Shown here in pieces: positions 48,520-59,565 of a stretch of DNA of 64,000 nt. Both the position numbers and the translations under genes were made by a program. The notes beneath the pieces were generated by a model. It did not search any database and was not told where the DNA came from. It was given only the letters and a program-made list of their open reading frames with translations. Origin of the DNA: Parasponia andersonii (taxonomy: Eukaryota; Streptophyta; Magnoliopsida; Rosales; Cannabaceae); the NCBI GenBank assembly GCA_002914805.1, contig JXTB01000730.1, positions 29,789-93,788 on the forward strand, in the 5' to 3' direction. Numbering within the stretch: the first letter of the stretch is position 1; each line of letters opens with the position of its first letter.

Positions 48520-51123
48520 TGTAAAATCCAAAAAGTTATAAGGGCATTTTAGACTTTCTATGTTGAGTGGCAAATTTGTAATTAAGTAATTTTTGGATTA
48601 AAATAATAAAATATCTGGAATATTTTATTCTTTTGCAATAGTACCTGAAATTTACTTTAAAAAGTCCGTAGAGTTCAAATTCTCAACAAGGGAACCCTTG
48701 AGAGAGAGAAAAAAAGAGAAACAATAATTTCTGTTTGAGCTCCGTCGTGTTGCCATCACTGCCCATCTTGGCCCACGCGCTGGCCCACGTTGAAGGTCTA
48801 CCAAAGACAAAGCTAACACCACCAGTCCCGTCTTATTTCGATGTTGGACAAAGCCACAACGACCCGTGAAGATTCCAACTCCGACGAAGTTTTCTGGCCA
48901 CCGGCATGATGTCTAACCTCCGTTTTCGACATCTCTAGCGTGTATGGCCTTCTTTTGTTATTGCCGACCACCTCTAAGTAGTTGCATGTCAAAATTCATC
49001 TCTGATAAGATTTTACCACTTTATCATTTTTACTAATTATGTTAAAATGATATTTTCGTAAATTTTAGTTAGGTAAGTATTATATCCAAGATAAATATAT
49101 GAGGTGAAAAAATATTAAAAACCATGAATAATTACGGTTGGTAAAAGTAAAAACGATATCTGATAGTGCAGTAACGTTTAAATAGAAAAATATGGTATTT
49201 TTCTAATTCAGAACAAAAATTGATATTTGTACAAAACTAAATAGTGTTGGATTAGAATCTGATACTATTCAAATTTTGGCTTTGGACTGATATTATAAAA
49301 ATGTTCCTTTCTGAAATATTATTATAAAAATGGCATTTTAATAATAAATTGGTGAAGTTGATACTTTTTCAAATATTTTCCAAAGTGATATTTTCTAAAA
49401 TAATTATGTCATAATAATATTTTCTAAATATTTTATAAAATTGATAATTTTGCAAATATCAACAAAAATGGTATTTTTCTAAATTCCTTTGAAAGGTAGT
49501 ATTTATGTAATTCTCAGATTTTTTAGCATTACTTATGCTCAGGACCTCGAAACTATGTTCTAACTTCGAATTTGGACTCAGTGAGGCCGAAACAAGAATT
49601 TTGATATAAAATATAACTATATTTTGTAGTGACACGAAAATTAGAATTTCGTGGCACAACATTGCACCATTTTGCGTGCCACAATCCAGTCCTGCATATG
49701 GACCTATTTTTGACAAAGTATATATCTAACCTAGCATTTTTGAGTATTCTGAATTCAGTGATGATATCCGTTTCTCTATTTAAGGCTCCAGTAGAAAAGT
49801 CACATTTTCAAGTGGACTTACTAAGATCTGAAAACTACCATTCAAATATCCAAGTGACCAACATGAGTTTCTTCAAGTGTCGTTGGCTTGGTATTATTAC
49901 CATATTAAGCTAAAGGTTCAATTACCTGAGTTTATATATAGATTGATTTATAATTGCATTAAAACTTATTTATAAAAAATCATGATCTCAAAATAGTTTG
50001 ACAAATTATTGAAAATTGTTAGGTTATATTGGGATTGGACTGTGTGGATTATTTTATATATTTTTATATTGTGATTATGGAATAAAATAGCAGTGTACTT
50101 CCCATATTATAGTAATCCCAGAATAATGCCAAATTGGATTTTAAAACATGATTTGATTCATGGATGCATGATTATTGTGAATTGTTACATGTCGTATATA
50201 AGATGGCACACTTGAGTTTCATTATTGCATCATGATAGTTTAGATCACTGGCGAGTTGCTACAGCGCTAGGTGAAAGACCTAGGCCCCTGCACAGGTTTT
50301 TGGCTGACACACCTACGAGTAGTATTAGGATGCTAGATACCTCAACTACAGAGGTATTACAGGGTTGTGATGGGAAAATAAGAGCTCACTCATATACATA
50401 GTTGATTTATGGTACGTACAATTATGTGGATTTGATTTTAGTTTTGAATACGTAATTATTCTGGATACCAATTGTTTTATAAATTTGATTTATAAATGGA
50501 ATTTAGAAAATATATTAACCATACAGGTTTGGTAAAATTGCATCCATTTAGAAAGATAACTGAATTTCTACTGAGCATGTGAATGCTCACCCCCTCCCCC
50601 TCCCTTATTTCTCCCACTTTCAAGTGTATGTCTAGTTAAGATAGTAATCCCGGTGGTCCGATGAGCTGCATAGCTTGTACAGACAATTCTACTCTAAATC
50701 TCTGGTAGGTCTTCGTACTTTATTATCATTCTTTCCTTGTTCAGTTATTTAGCCAAGATTAGTAAGTAGATGTATGAGGATGATTTTGTTGTTAAATTGG
50801 GTATTTAAAACAAGAAGTGATTTTATGTAACACATTTTGGATATTGAACTGAATATTTCAGCTAAAGTCAATTTATCAAAGTTTATGACTTCTAAATAAG
50901 TTCTAAAAAAGATAGTTCAAAATTTTTTAAAACTTTGATGAGTATTTCCCTTATGAAATTAAAACTAATAAATTTTTTAATGAATAAGAAATTTATAATG
51001 ATTTGAGAATCAAAACGAAATTATCTAATACCTAATTTCTCTTAAATTCTGTAAAATTAATATTTTATTATATTTTTACTTAAAATTACTAAAAGTCACA
51101 ATTTTAAATTTTCGGTCACGACA
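48520..51123 (+). repeat. Solo LTR with perfect 5-bp target duplication
   Basis: Runs from TGTAAAATCC to GGTCACGACA, 2604 bp, flanked by ATATT at 48515-48519 and 51124-51128. Both ends match those of the Tekay/Del-like LTRs in this window (17653-19885 and, reversed, 21683-31357). There is no interior and no partner, so it is the product of LTR-LTR recombination. Confidence 0.88.
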
Positions 51124-52327
51124 ATATTTATTAAGTTGAATTATATCAGCTCTAAAAAAATATTTGTCTGCCTTAGTTTAACCAGAGAAGATTTTAATGC
51201 TTCTAGGAATCTGCATATAAGCTTGTTGCTTGTTTACGTTCTAATTTCTAATAATTATATAATTTTAATGTTAGTTTAGTTGTTTTACATTACATTATTC
51301 ATTTTCAATTGTTTTGTTGTTAATTTTACTTTGTGTGTTTAGGGAGTGAATATTATATCAGGTTTCTATTGTTTCCCTCCCTTTATGCGTGGGTTTATTG
51401 ATAAATTTTTCTCCAACTCTGTTATGGAAACCTCGCGACGTATTTTTGTATGAACTAGTTTATTCTTCTCAGATATCTTCAAGCTTTTCGTGGGTTTATC
51501 CGTTTGTGAATAATTGCTCAATGATGGGAAGTTATAATCAATATATTATGACTTTTTTTGCATAGTCTGCCTCTTACTTTTGCTTGGTCTGGTTTAAGAT
51601 AGATCCAGGAACAGAGAATTTGGTAAAAACTTACAGATTAAATGTTTTAATGGCAATGGAATAGTTGAAGGTGAAACTTGAACATGTTTTGGTGTTTTTC
51701 CATTTCTTATGGTCTTTCAAGTTTGGTGCTTGAATGTTCTTATGTTATTGACTATATCCCATATATTTCTCTCTATAGCTTATTTTTGTGTGTGTTTGTG
51801 GTAGCTTAACGTTGGAAAGATAACACTATTAATAACATATATGTCCCAACCCATGGCCACTTTTTTTTTTCCCTTTCTTATGAGTCTTTTTTCTTTCATA
51901 TTGATTTTCATATTTTATCTACAATTCTTGTTGACTAGATGAAAGATGAAGAACATGCTCTTAAAGTGAGGAATAAATTAGGTGAATACCACTTTTTTTT
52001 TACCTAATAAATTAAATCTACCACTACACTACTTTTTTAAATAAATTCTTGATGAATTCTTGTCAAATTCTTGATATCAGTGGTAATCTTGACGTATTCT
52101 TGATGAATTCTTGATAGATTCATGACTAATTTCTATCTGAAAAATGGTAAAATCTAATAATGGTGGTAAATTTAGTTAAATATTTGAAAAAAATGGTAAT
52201 TTTCTACTTAACTCGAAAGTGATTTTGGAGTCACAAAGTACCAAATAACCTTAATTGCGATTGATGAGGTGTCAACTCAACTCCATGTAATTCCAAAGAT
52301 GTAAAAAGGAAGGGAAGAAGGAAGTTA

Positions 52328-52400
52328 ACCTCAAAGTTTGGTCATTTTTTAATCTCAAAGTTTTGTCATTTTTTAACCTCAAAGTTTGGTCATTTTGATA
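52328..52400 (+). repeat. Short tandem array, period about 27 bp
   Basis: Three near-identical units of the form AACCTCAAAGTTTGGTCATT plus a T-run, followed by two looser GTCATTTTGATATATATCA units to about 52452. Confidence 0.8.
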
Positions 52401-52664
52401 TATATATCACATTTTGTTAGTGTCATTTTGATATATATCATATTTTGATATAGTTCATGTGGGTGCAAAGGGAGAAATGTTGATTTTATCATGCTTTAGA
52501 AATTTATATATTGGATGTGTTGTCATGTGTTTTGGGTAGTTTATTGAAGGGTATTTTATTTTTCTTAAATATACTTGAGAAATTTAGGTGTGTTAATTAG
52601 GCCTAGATTAGTTCGGTTAATTTGAGTGATCAATTATAAAATTTTTAAGTTATTTGTTAGGCAT

Positions 52665-52930
52665 GTCAATCGCGTGTCTTTAGTCGGCAGTCAACACTAA
52701 CACATCTTTAGGTTACTCGTATATTAGGCATGTCAATCTCGTGTCAATGTTATATGACACGCTTATATATAAGTTAAGCGTGTCGTGTCGTGTCGTGTGA
52801 TCTATTTAATAAATATTTTGTATTCGTGTTAACATTTTGGACACATTTAATAAACATGTCGTGTGAAAATTATGTCAACCCGAGCACGACACAATTACAC
52901 GAATTGTCTGTCGTAAATTATTATATAGTT
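52665..52930. repeat. Dispersed plant repeat rich in CGTGTC/GACACG
   Basis: Contains AAGCGTGTCGTGTCGTGTCG and, towards the right, CAACCCGAGCACGACACAAT, so the two halves are partly inverted. I recall such sequences as common in many plant genomes, as non-coding repeats. The family is not identified here. Confidence 0.4.
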
Positions 52931-53097
52931 ACTCGTATTTCAAAATTCAAATGATCTTTTATTATATAATTAATTAAATTTTGCAATGTCAAATATCATT
53001 TTTTGGGCACAAACCCTTTCTTAAAGAATCCATTAAAAAGAATACAAATTTTATTTTCTCTTTTTTAAAAACAAAAAAGGAAATTGGAAAAAAAAGG

Positions 53098-53128
<31 letters not shown>

Positions 53129-53639
53129 GAGTGAAAAGATCCAAAAGCTATATCTCTAAAAAAACTCTAAAAACACATCTCACAGAGATCTCAAAATTTT
53201 TTTTATGAATTATTTTACTTTTTTGTTATGATTGTATTTTATTTTTTGAGAATGCCCATTTTAGAGATTTTACCTAGGCCCAAAATTACTAGGGCCAGCC
53301 CTAATTATATTAGGCTGTTTTACCTGAATTCAGGCCTATATTCTAAAAAATTGAAAAATCGGGCCTTCGATTTGTTTAGAAAAATACCATTTTGTAATAA
53401 TATATATAAAAATTGATACTTTTAAAGGATCCTCGAGGTAACCAAATTACTTAAACCAATTATATCATCAAGTAGTGAAAGTTGATATCTTTATAAATAT
53501 TTTTAAAAGTGGTATTTTCTATATAGTTTTGGGATTTTTCAGAAAAGAAAAAATAATAATAAGCTGGTACTTTTCAATTTTTTTAAAACCTAACCATAAA
53601 AAATCAAATTTCCTCATTATATTATCTAATTAGGTAATG

Positions 53640-54190
53640 CTGAGTTCCAAATGGCGAAACATCTTACCATGCTACTAAAGTTCATTTTAACTAGGATTGA
53701 GACCTACTTTTGAAGATATATGTAAAACTGATTTGCTGTGTTGCACATTGTTCTTTCCTTTTTATCTACCACCGGGGGGTGGGTGGGGGAGCTTTAGCAA
53801 ATTGCAACATGCGTTACAATCATGTGTATATATGTATCATAACCTAATGACAAAGCCCGACATGCGAGTTATATGACAAAACATTTGACACGCACGCAAA
53901 TCATGACAACAATGTGTACCTATAGCTACTTTATTTTCAAGACACAGTGTCTACATTTTCTTTTTGGCCCTGATTGTTTCTTCTCTAATCTAATAATTAA
54001 AGATGGACACCTAATCACTTTTTTTTCTTTAAAGTACTTTAGGCCTTCACTTAATTGGGTAGAAATGTGTTATTAGTTGTAAATACTCCTTTTTCTTTTG
54101 GTTGAATGTACTGTTTATTACTTTGTAATTATTATCTTGTTCTTGTCGGTTGTCCGCACTCATACATTTTCAGCATTAGTTTTTTTTTTA
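53640..54190 (+). other. Upstream flank of the OMT gene, duplicated at 1.2-2.8 kb
   Basis: 53640-53770 matches 1195-1335, and 53930-54180 loosely matches 2530-2780, in the same order. Here the flank lies directly before the OMT promoter. It is the less disturbed copy. Confidence 0.55.
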
Positions 54191-54222
54191 AAAAAAATAT
54201 TGTTATTTATGATCATCTCCTC

Positions 54223-54228
54223 TATAAA
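54223..54228 (+). promoter_or_regulatory. TATA box of the OMT gene
   Basis: TATAAA within CTCTATAAAATATAC lies 94 bp upstream of the ATG at 54317. A start of transcription about 30 bp downstream would give a 5' UTR of roughly 60 bases with two poly-A runs. Confidence 0.6.
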
Positions 54229-54316
54229 ATATACAAACAGAGTGAAAGCATAACCATTTCCATCTAACCAAAAAAAAAAAAAACATTATATTTTTCCCAA
54301 AAAAAAAAAAAAGGTT

Positions 54317-55104
54317 ATGGAAGCAGCAGGAGCGGAAGCTGAGGCAAGCTTGAGAGGCCAAGTGGAGATATGGAAGTACACGCTGAGCTTTGCAGATTCC
54401 ATGGCCTTAAAATCCGCCGTGGAGCTCCGAATACCCGATATCATACACTCTCACGCCGGCCCGATGACCGTGGCCCAAATAGCCTCTGCCATTCCGGACT
54501 CTCCCTCCCCGGACCTCTACTGCCTGGCCCGTATCATGCGCCTGCTCGTCCGCCGTCGGATATTCACCGCACAACAGCCATCGGACGACGGCGGCGAAGC
54601 CCTCTACGGGCCCACTCACTCGTCCAGATGGCTCTTGAGCGAAACGGCCGCGCCTGATCAGCTAACCTTGGCTCCCATGGTTCTGATGGAGAACCACCCG
54701 TGGCTGATGGCTCCGTGGCACTGCTTCAGCCGTTGCGTCAGGGAAGGCGGCATCGCCTTCGAGAAAGCCCACGGCGGCCGCCATATATGGGACTTTGCGG
54801 CGGAGAATCCGGAGTTCAATAAGCTCTTCAATGATGCCATGGAGTGCACTGCCAGGATCATCATGAGGGCAATTCTGTCCGAGTATAGAGATGGATTTGG
54901 TGGTTGTTGTCTTAGATCGTTGGTCGATGTTGGCGGTGGGACCGGTGGAGCTGTGTCTGAGATTGTGAGATCGCATCCGCACATCAGAGGGATTAACTTT
55001 GATCTGCCGCACGTGGTCGCCACCGCTCCGGAGTACCCCGGGTGTCACATGTCGGAGGTGACATGTTTGAAAGCGTCCCCTCTGCTGACGCAGTTTTTAT
55101 GAAG
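54317..55104 (+). other. Exon 1 of the OMT gene
   Basis: Unusually GC-rich for this window (many GCC, CCG, CTC codons). The ATG at 54317 is the first in frame, follows an A-rich leader, and gives the family's usual N-terminus. After the one-base phase change near 55044 the exon continues HVGGDMFESVPSADAVFMK, ending AAG at the splice site. Confidence 0.85.
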
Positions 55105-56089
55105 GCAAGCACTTGACAATTACTAATTATTTTATTAATACTACGTATATACTATTTATTTGTCTATAGTTTTTTAACCAACCATGTCATAGAAAAGCCG
55201 AAGTTTATCATTTAATATGCGATAACGTATACTAAGTAAATGAGATGACAAGAGGGGACGTCGAAATTTTATACACATTTTAGATTCGAATATCCCCTTA
55301 ATTTAACCCGTTGGCCGTCAGAGGTATGTGGAGAATCCACTTGATTTATGAAAAATCCATATACATGCGAGCGGATACAAACCTGTTTCTCTATCTTTAT
55401 ATTAACTATGAAAAAAGAGTGCATTTGACCATTCATGTGCCATTGTTTTTATTATTTTTACCCGTTTAGCTTTTCCCATCCAATGATTCATATAGAGTAT
55501 GAAATGAATGTTCATACTTTTTCATAAAGGTACTATTTCATAATTAAAAAAAAAAAAGAAGAACAAAATAGAACTTTGATCTAAAGGTAACCACCTGTTA
55601 TTAAGAATTCTAGTTCTTCAATGGTCCTACCCCTTAATATTATATCCCAGTAAAATCCAACCAGGATATACATATATTATATCCCAGTAAAATCCAATAT
55701 ATACTAATTAATAGCAATTTTTTCATACGTGTAAAGTACTTACCAATCTGTTACATTGTATATATATATATATATTACTTTATATGCAGTGGATAATGCA
55801 TGATTGGAGCGATGAAGATTGTGTAAAGATCTTGAAAAATTGTCGTAAAGCGATTCCAGAGAAAAGTGGGAAAATTATTATAGCGGACGCGGTTTTGGAG
55901 CCAGAAGGCAGTGGACTGTTCGCTGACACAGCTTTGGTGTTCGACCTTGTAATGGTTGCACATACGACGGGTGGAAAGGAGAGAACTGAGAAGGAGTGGA
56001 AGAAGATTTTGGAAGAAGGAGGCTTCCGTCGCTACAAAATTATCAAACTTCCGGCCTTAACTTCCATCATTGAGGCCTATCCAAACTGA
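54317..56089 (+). CDS. Class II plant O-methyltransferase, two exons, one frame change in exon 1
   Basis: Transfers a methyl group from S-adenosylmethionine to a phenolic hydroxyl, acting as a cytosolic dimer. About 362 residues, normal for the family. Exon 1 (54317-55104) encodes the dimerisation/winged-helix part (residues 15-100), a PWH motif (133-135), the SAM-binding loop LVDVGGGTG (202-210) and DLPHV (229-233). Exon 2 (55790-56089) encodes IMHDWSDEDCVKIL with the catalytic His (codon 55799), then GGKERTEKEW and the typical end IIEAYPN. The sequence resembles norcoclaurine 6-OMT and resveratrol/xanthohumol-type OMTs. Substrate is unknown. Between 55038 and 55050 the frame shifts by one base: GCHMSEV is read where HVGGDMF should follow, consistent with one missing G. 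Exon 1 length (788) is not what the phase-0 intron needs. Either a recent null allele or a sequence error. Confidence 0.88.
55105..55789 (+). other. Intron of the OMT gene, GC-AG type
   Basis: 685 bp, phase 0, between Lys and Trp of the MKWIMHDW block, a usual intron site in this family. The donor is AAG|GCAAGC, a GC donor instead of GT. The acceptor is TATATGCAG. A duplicated TATATCCCAGTAAAATCCAA lies at about 55642 and 55680. Confidence 0.75.
55790..56089 (+). other. Exon 2 of the OMT gene
   Basis: 300 bp encoding 99 residues and stop. Uninterrupted, with the catalytic His, the GGKERTEKEW motif and the C-terminal EAYPN all present. Base composition is much more AT-rich than exon 1. Confidence 0.88.
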
Positions 56090-56188
56090 TGAATATAATA
56101 TATATATATATATATATATGTTCCCAATCTAGTATATTTTTCTTTTAATTTCCTTTTAGACGTTTGGTAACGGTGATCCAATAACTAT

Positions 56189-56194
56189 AATAAA
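56189..56194 (+). promoter_or_regulatory. Candidate poly(A) signal of the OMT gene
   Basis: AATAAA about 100 bases after the stop codon, in an AT-rich 3' region. Plausible by position only. Confidence 0.45.
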
Positions 56195-56199
56195 ATGTA

Positions 56200-57630
56200 T
56201 AAAAAAACATATATCATTAATATTATTTTTATTATTATTATAAAAAAAATATACATAATAAATTTTTTGGCCAAATCGATACTTATGTATAGGTAAAAAA
56301 TACTCAGTGGATTGGTGCCCATTTATATATATCTACTGTTGTGTGATCTCAAACCCACGTCATCGGTCAATGCCAAAAAAAAAAGTCAGCAATTATGAAG
56401 TGAATGTGTCAGATCGCATAGGTGTCTTTCGATCAAAGTGTGATATGCTCCGAATAGATAAATGCACAATCAGCAAAAAAAGATATTAGATCAAACGTCT
56501 CTAAATGGATAATCTGCGAAGAAAAGAAAACAAGCTTTTGAGTAAAAATTAAACAATCTATTTATTAGTTATTACCTAATTTTGTATTATTATCCAAAGT
56601 TATATTTTCTAAATATGTATTTTTTTCATTTTCATAATTAAGAAATATTGAACTACCTTCACTTATATAACAGGGGTTCAATCTCATTATTTGTGATTTT
56701 TTCTTTGATCTCACTTTAAAATTTAGAGAAATTTTTGTAATTCTTCAAAAATAATGAAGAACAATAAATGTAGGTTTATCTTTTTTGAGGTTAAACCATT
56801 ATAAAATTTCTATTTTTTTACTTTATTTTATTTTTCAATTCGTTTCACGTATAAACCACGTTTGATAAATCTCAAAATACAAAACCTCCTTAATATATAT
56901 TTCATTCAAATTTCTATGTACTAACTCTGGTGAACCTTTGCGTAAACATACTATCATTGCCTGGTCAAATTAGTAGTTCTTTTAATGATTTAGATTTGAT
57001 TTTCGTGATTCTACTATTTTGTATGTTATAACTGGTTGTAATAGATGGTATTTTTGTTTGGTTCCATCTCTATTTTGAAAGTTGTTTGTGAGATGGAGGA
57101 AAAGATGCCTATGGTGCATTGAAGGTTATTGTCGCTATTCCTCTTTCCGAGGGAAAAAAAAAATCATTTTCAGTTGAGCTGTAAGAATTAACTCGGCTGG
57201 GAGTCAGTAATCCATGATAGAACAAATAAAATGTTTTGAAAAAGCTTGAACCGGGTTTCTTCTTTGAATCAATTTAAATCGTTGATCTGCTGTTTTGTCT
57301 TTTTATTTAAGCCTTTTTGGTAAGTTGTACCTCATAGGCTCAATGGGGTAATGGTAACCATTGGTGTAATCTCTTTTCCTTCGATTTTTCCTATCCTATA
57401 TATTTAGTGTCTGTCGCCAACTAACAAAATGAATATATAGCTAGTAATATAAAAGAATCAATATATTGTTATAATATAAAATATATTACAATTAGGCTAT
57501 ATAGAGACACTTCAATGACAAAAGTTCGCCTCAACAAATATCATGAATATATATTATTTATTGGTCCAAATAATCTCGTATCGTCTGAAATTTTCTCAAT
57601 ATATATTCTATACTTTTTTTCCCTTATCCT
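56200..57630. other. AT-rich intergenic DNA, no gene seen
   Basis: No coding signal or clear transposon ends were found between the OMT 3' region and the copia fragment. Confidence 0.5.
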
Positions 57631-57639
57631 AAGAGGATT

Positions 57640-58391
57640 ATGATAGAATCCGAAGTTAATCATGAATTTAATTGCTAATTATTTAAAATAGTCAATTATA
57701 TATTTTCATGTTGTATCGTTATCTTGGACCTTTATTTTTTTGTAATTTACTTACTTGATTCTCAGAATAAAGATGATGTGATTCATTTCATCCTTATCAT
57801 ACTCTCTGTATAAGCACTTGTACTCTAGTCAATACAATCAGGTGAGAAATATTCTAATTCCCAAATTATTGTCTTCCTTTATGGTACCAAATTCTCTATT
57901 TATAAACACTTGTACCCTAGTCAATACAATCAAATGAGAAATATTCTAATTCTCAAATTACTGTCTTCCTTTATGGTACCAAAGCCCAATTGCAACTGAG
58001 CAAACTGATCCTTCTCCTTCAATTAAACCTCCTCATTTTTTTTCTATATTTTGTTTCCCTTCTTACCATCATGTCTATTGTCAATTTTAATGAATCCGCC
58101 AACATTGCCGTTGTAAATGTTGGAAACAACAAAATGAATATTCAAAACACAAACCTGATCTCAGTTAACCTTTCATCCCAAATTCCCATCAAACTTGGAA
58201 GAGGCAGAAACTTTTCCTCCTGGTAATCTCAAATGACCAATCTTTTTTTCGGTTATGACCTGCTTAGGTATGTTGATGGAACACTTCCATAACCACCTGC
58301 ACAAATTAGAAAAAACAGGAGAGTAAACATTATCACCCAATCCAGAAAACTGTCTTTGGCAATGTCAAGATCGTCTAGTGTTGTTGGTTAT
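57640..58391 (+). mobile_element. Ty1/copia retrotransposon fragment (LTR end, primer-binding site, start of gag)
   Basis: The LTR-like end contains CTTGTACTCTAGTCAATACA twice, at 57817 and 57909, a 92-bp duplication. TGGTACCAAAGC at 57974 resembles an initiator tRNA-Met primer-binding site. A gag-like frame from 58071 includes KLGRGRNFSSW and GYDLLRYVDGT, as in copia-type gag starts. The fragment ends where the Tat-like element at 58392 begins. The left limit is uncertain. It is broken in a few places. Confidence 0.6.
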
Positions 58392-59224
58392 TGTTGAAGC
58401 AGTTTTCACCAGCTATTCACGTGTCTCTGAACTATCGGTGTCGTATCCTCCAACTGTCCACGTGTCCTTGCTATCCCAAAGAGTTTTGGACTTCAGGCAA
58501 GATCGGAGAGGCGGGGGAAGTCACCTGCAAAAGCTCTCCGATGCTTAAGTTAGTTGTTTATTTTTAATTAAGGGTAGCAAATATTTTGTTTTTCTCTGTA
58601 TCTGTATGAGTATATCTTTGTCTCTTGCTCGTAAACTTTCAAATATTTCTTTTTATGGGTACATGCTTCTCTTTTGGGGATGCATGGCTCATATATATAG
58701 TCCTGAAATTATGAACCTCCTCATTCTCAATCTCAGATTCGAGTACCTTTTTCATCAAGACTTACTCCAGAGGTCACGGACCGAGATTACCGTAATCCCT
58801 CCTACACTGCTGTAGCCTAGTTTCTGCCGTCCCCTATGGCTCGAGTCTGTCAGGGGCGAGATTTGGATAAATCACCATTCTGTCAGGACGGTTTGTCCCC
58901 TGCGCACACCTACTCGAGATCGCATCAAATGCTCGTTCGAGGTCTAGAGTTGTGAGTTACTTCCCATTGTACTCTGGTGGAAGACCCTTCAGGCTTCCAG
59001 CCCCTAGCTATCGAGGTAAGAATCGGACTGGGCCGAGTCCATCCAGGATCTGGGATGGGCTCGGCCCTAACCTCGGACAGCCCAATGACCTACGTGGTAC
59101 CACGTGCGACTCATGTGGCCTTTAACTAGTCACTCTGGACACGTGTCGGACAGTGTGCCCTGTTTATGACCTATTCTGCCACTTAATCGTCCACGTGGTG
59201 TATGATTTGAGAACGGGTCCCATA
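58392..59224 (-). repeat. 3' LTR of the second Tat-like element
   Basis: 833 bp, in plus-strand terms TGTTGAAGCAG to GGGTCCCATA. Read in reverse it matches the LTRs at 32320 and 36883, for example AAGCATCGGAGAG, CCGCCTCTCC and GGGACCCGTTC. Confidence 0.82.
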
Positions 59225-59565
59225 ACTGCCCCCATTTCCCTAATTGATGGATTCGTATCCATCAAGTGGGGAAATCGTTTCTCCATTCTTCCAATTTGAG
59301 CGATACACGTGGCTCCCCCTTACCGACGCGGAGGCACGCTATCCCATGTCACAAATTTTTTTTTTAAATTTCGAAGTTCCGATGGTTCGGTCTCCCTTGC
59401 TCTGCCCTTTTCCAGAAAAAACTCTTCAGCTCCCCCTCTATAAAAGCCGCATTTACGCTCATTTGCTAGTTTACTAAAATCTCCAATTATTCTAGCCTTG
59501 TAAAATCTTAGGGTTTCCGACTTCTCTCCTTTCTAGTGGCTTTTGCTCTTTCGATCGTATCCAGA

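Larger units (their letters stand above)
51124..53635. other. AT-rich intergenic DNA with simple repeats
   Basis: No gene seen. It contains ATTCTTGATGAATTCTTG repeats (about 52045-52125), the short tandem array at 52328-52400, the CGTGTCGTGTC-type repeat at 52665-52930 and an A/G-rich low-complexity tract at 53080-53130. Confidence 0.5.

Noticed and set aside
49459-49913. Small open frames on both strands
   Set aside because: They are inside the solo LTR at 48520-51123 and have no coding character.
52981-53208. Lys-rich plus-strand open frame
   Set aside because: Produced by an A/G low-complexity tract.
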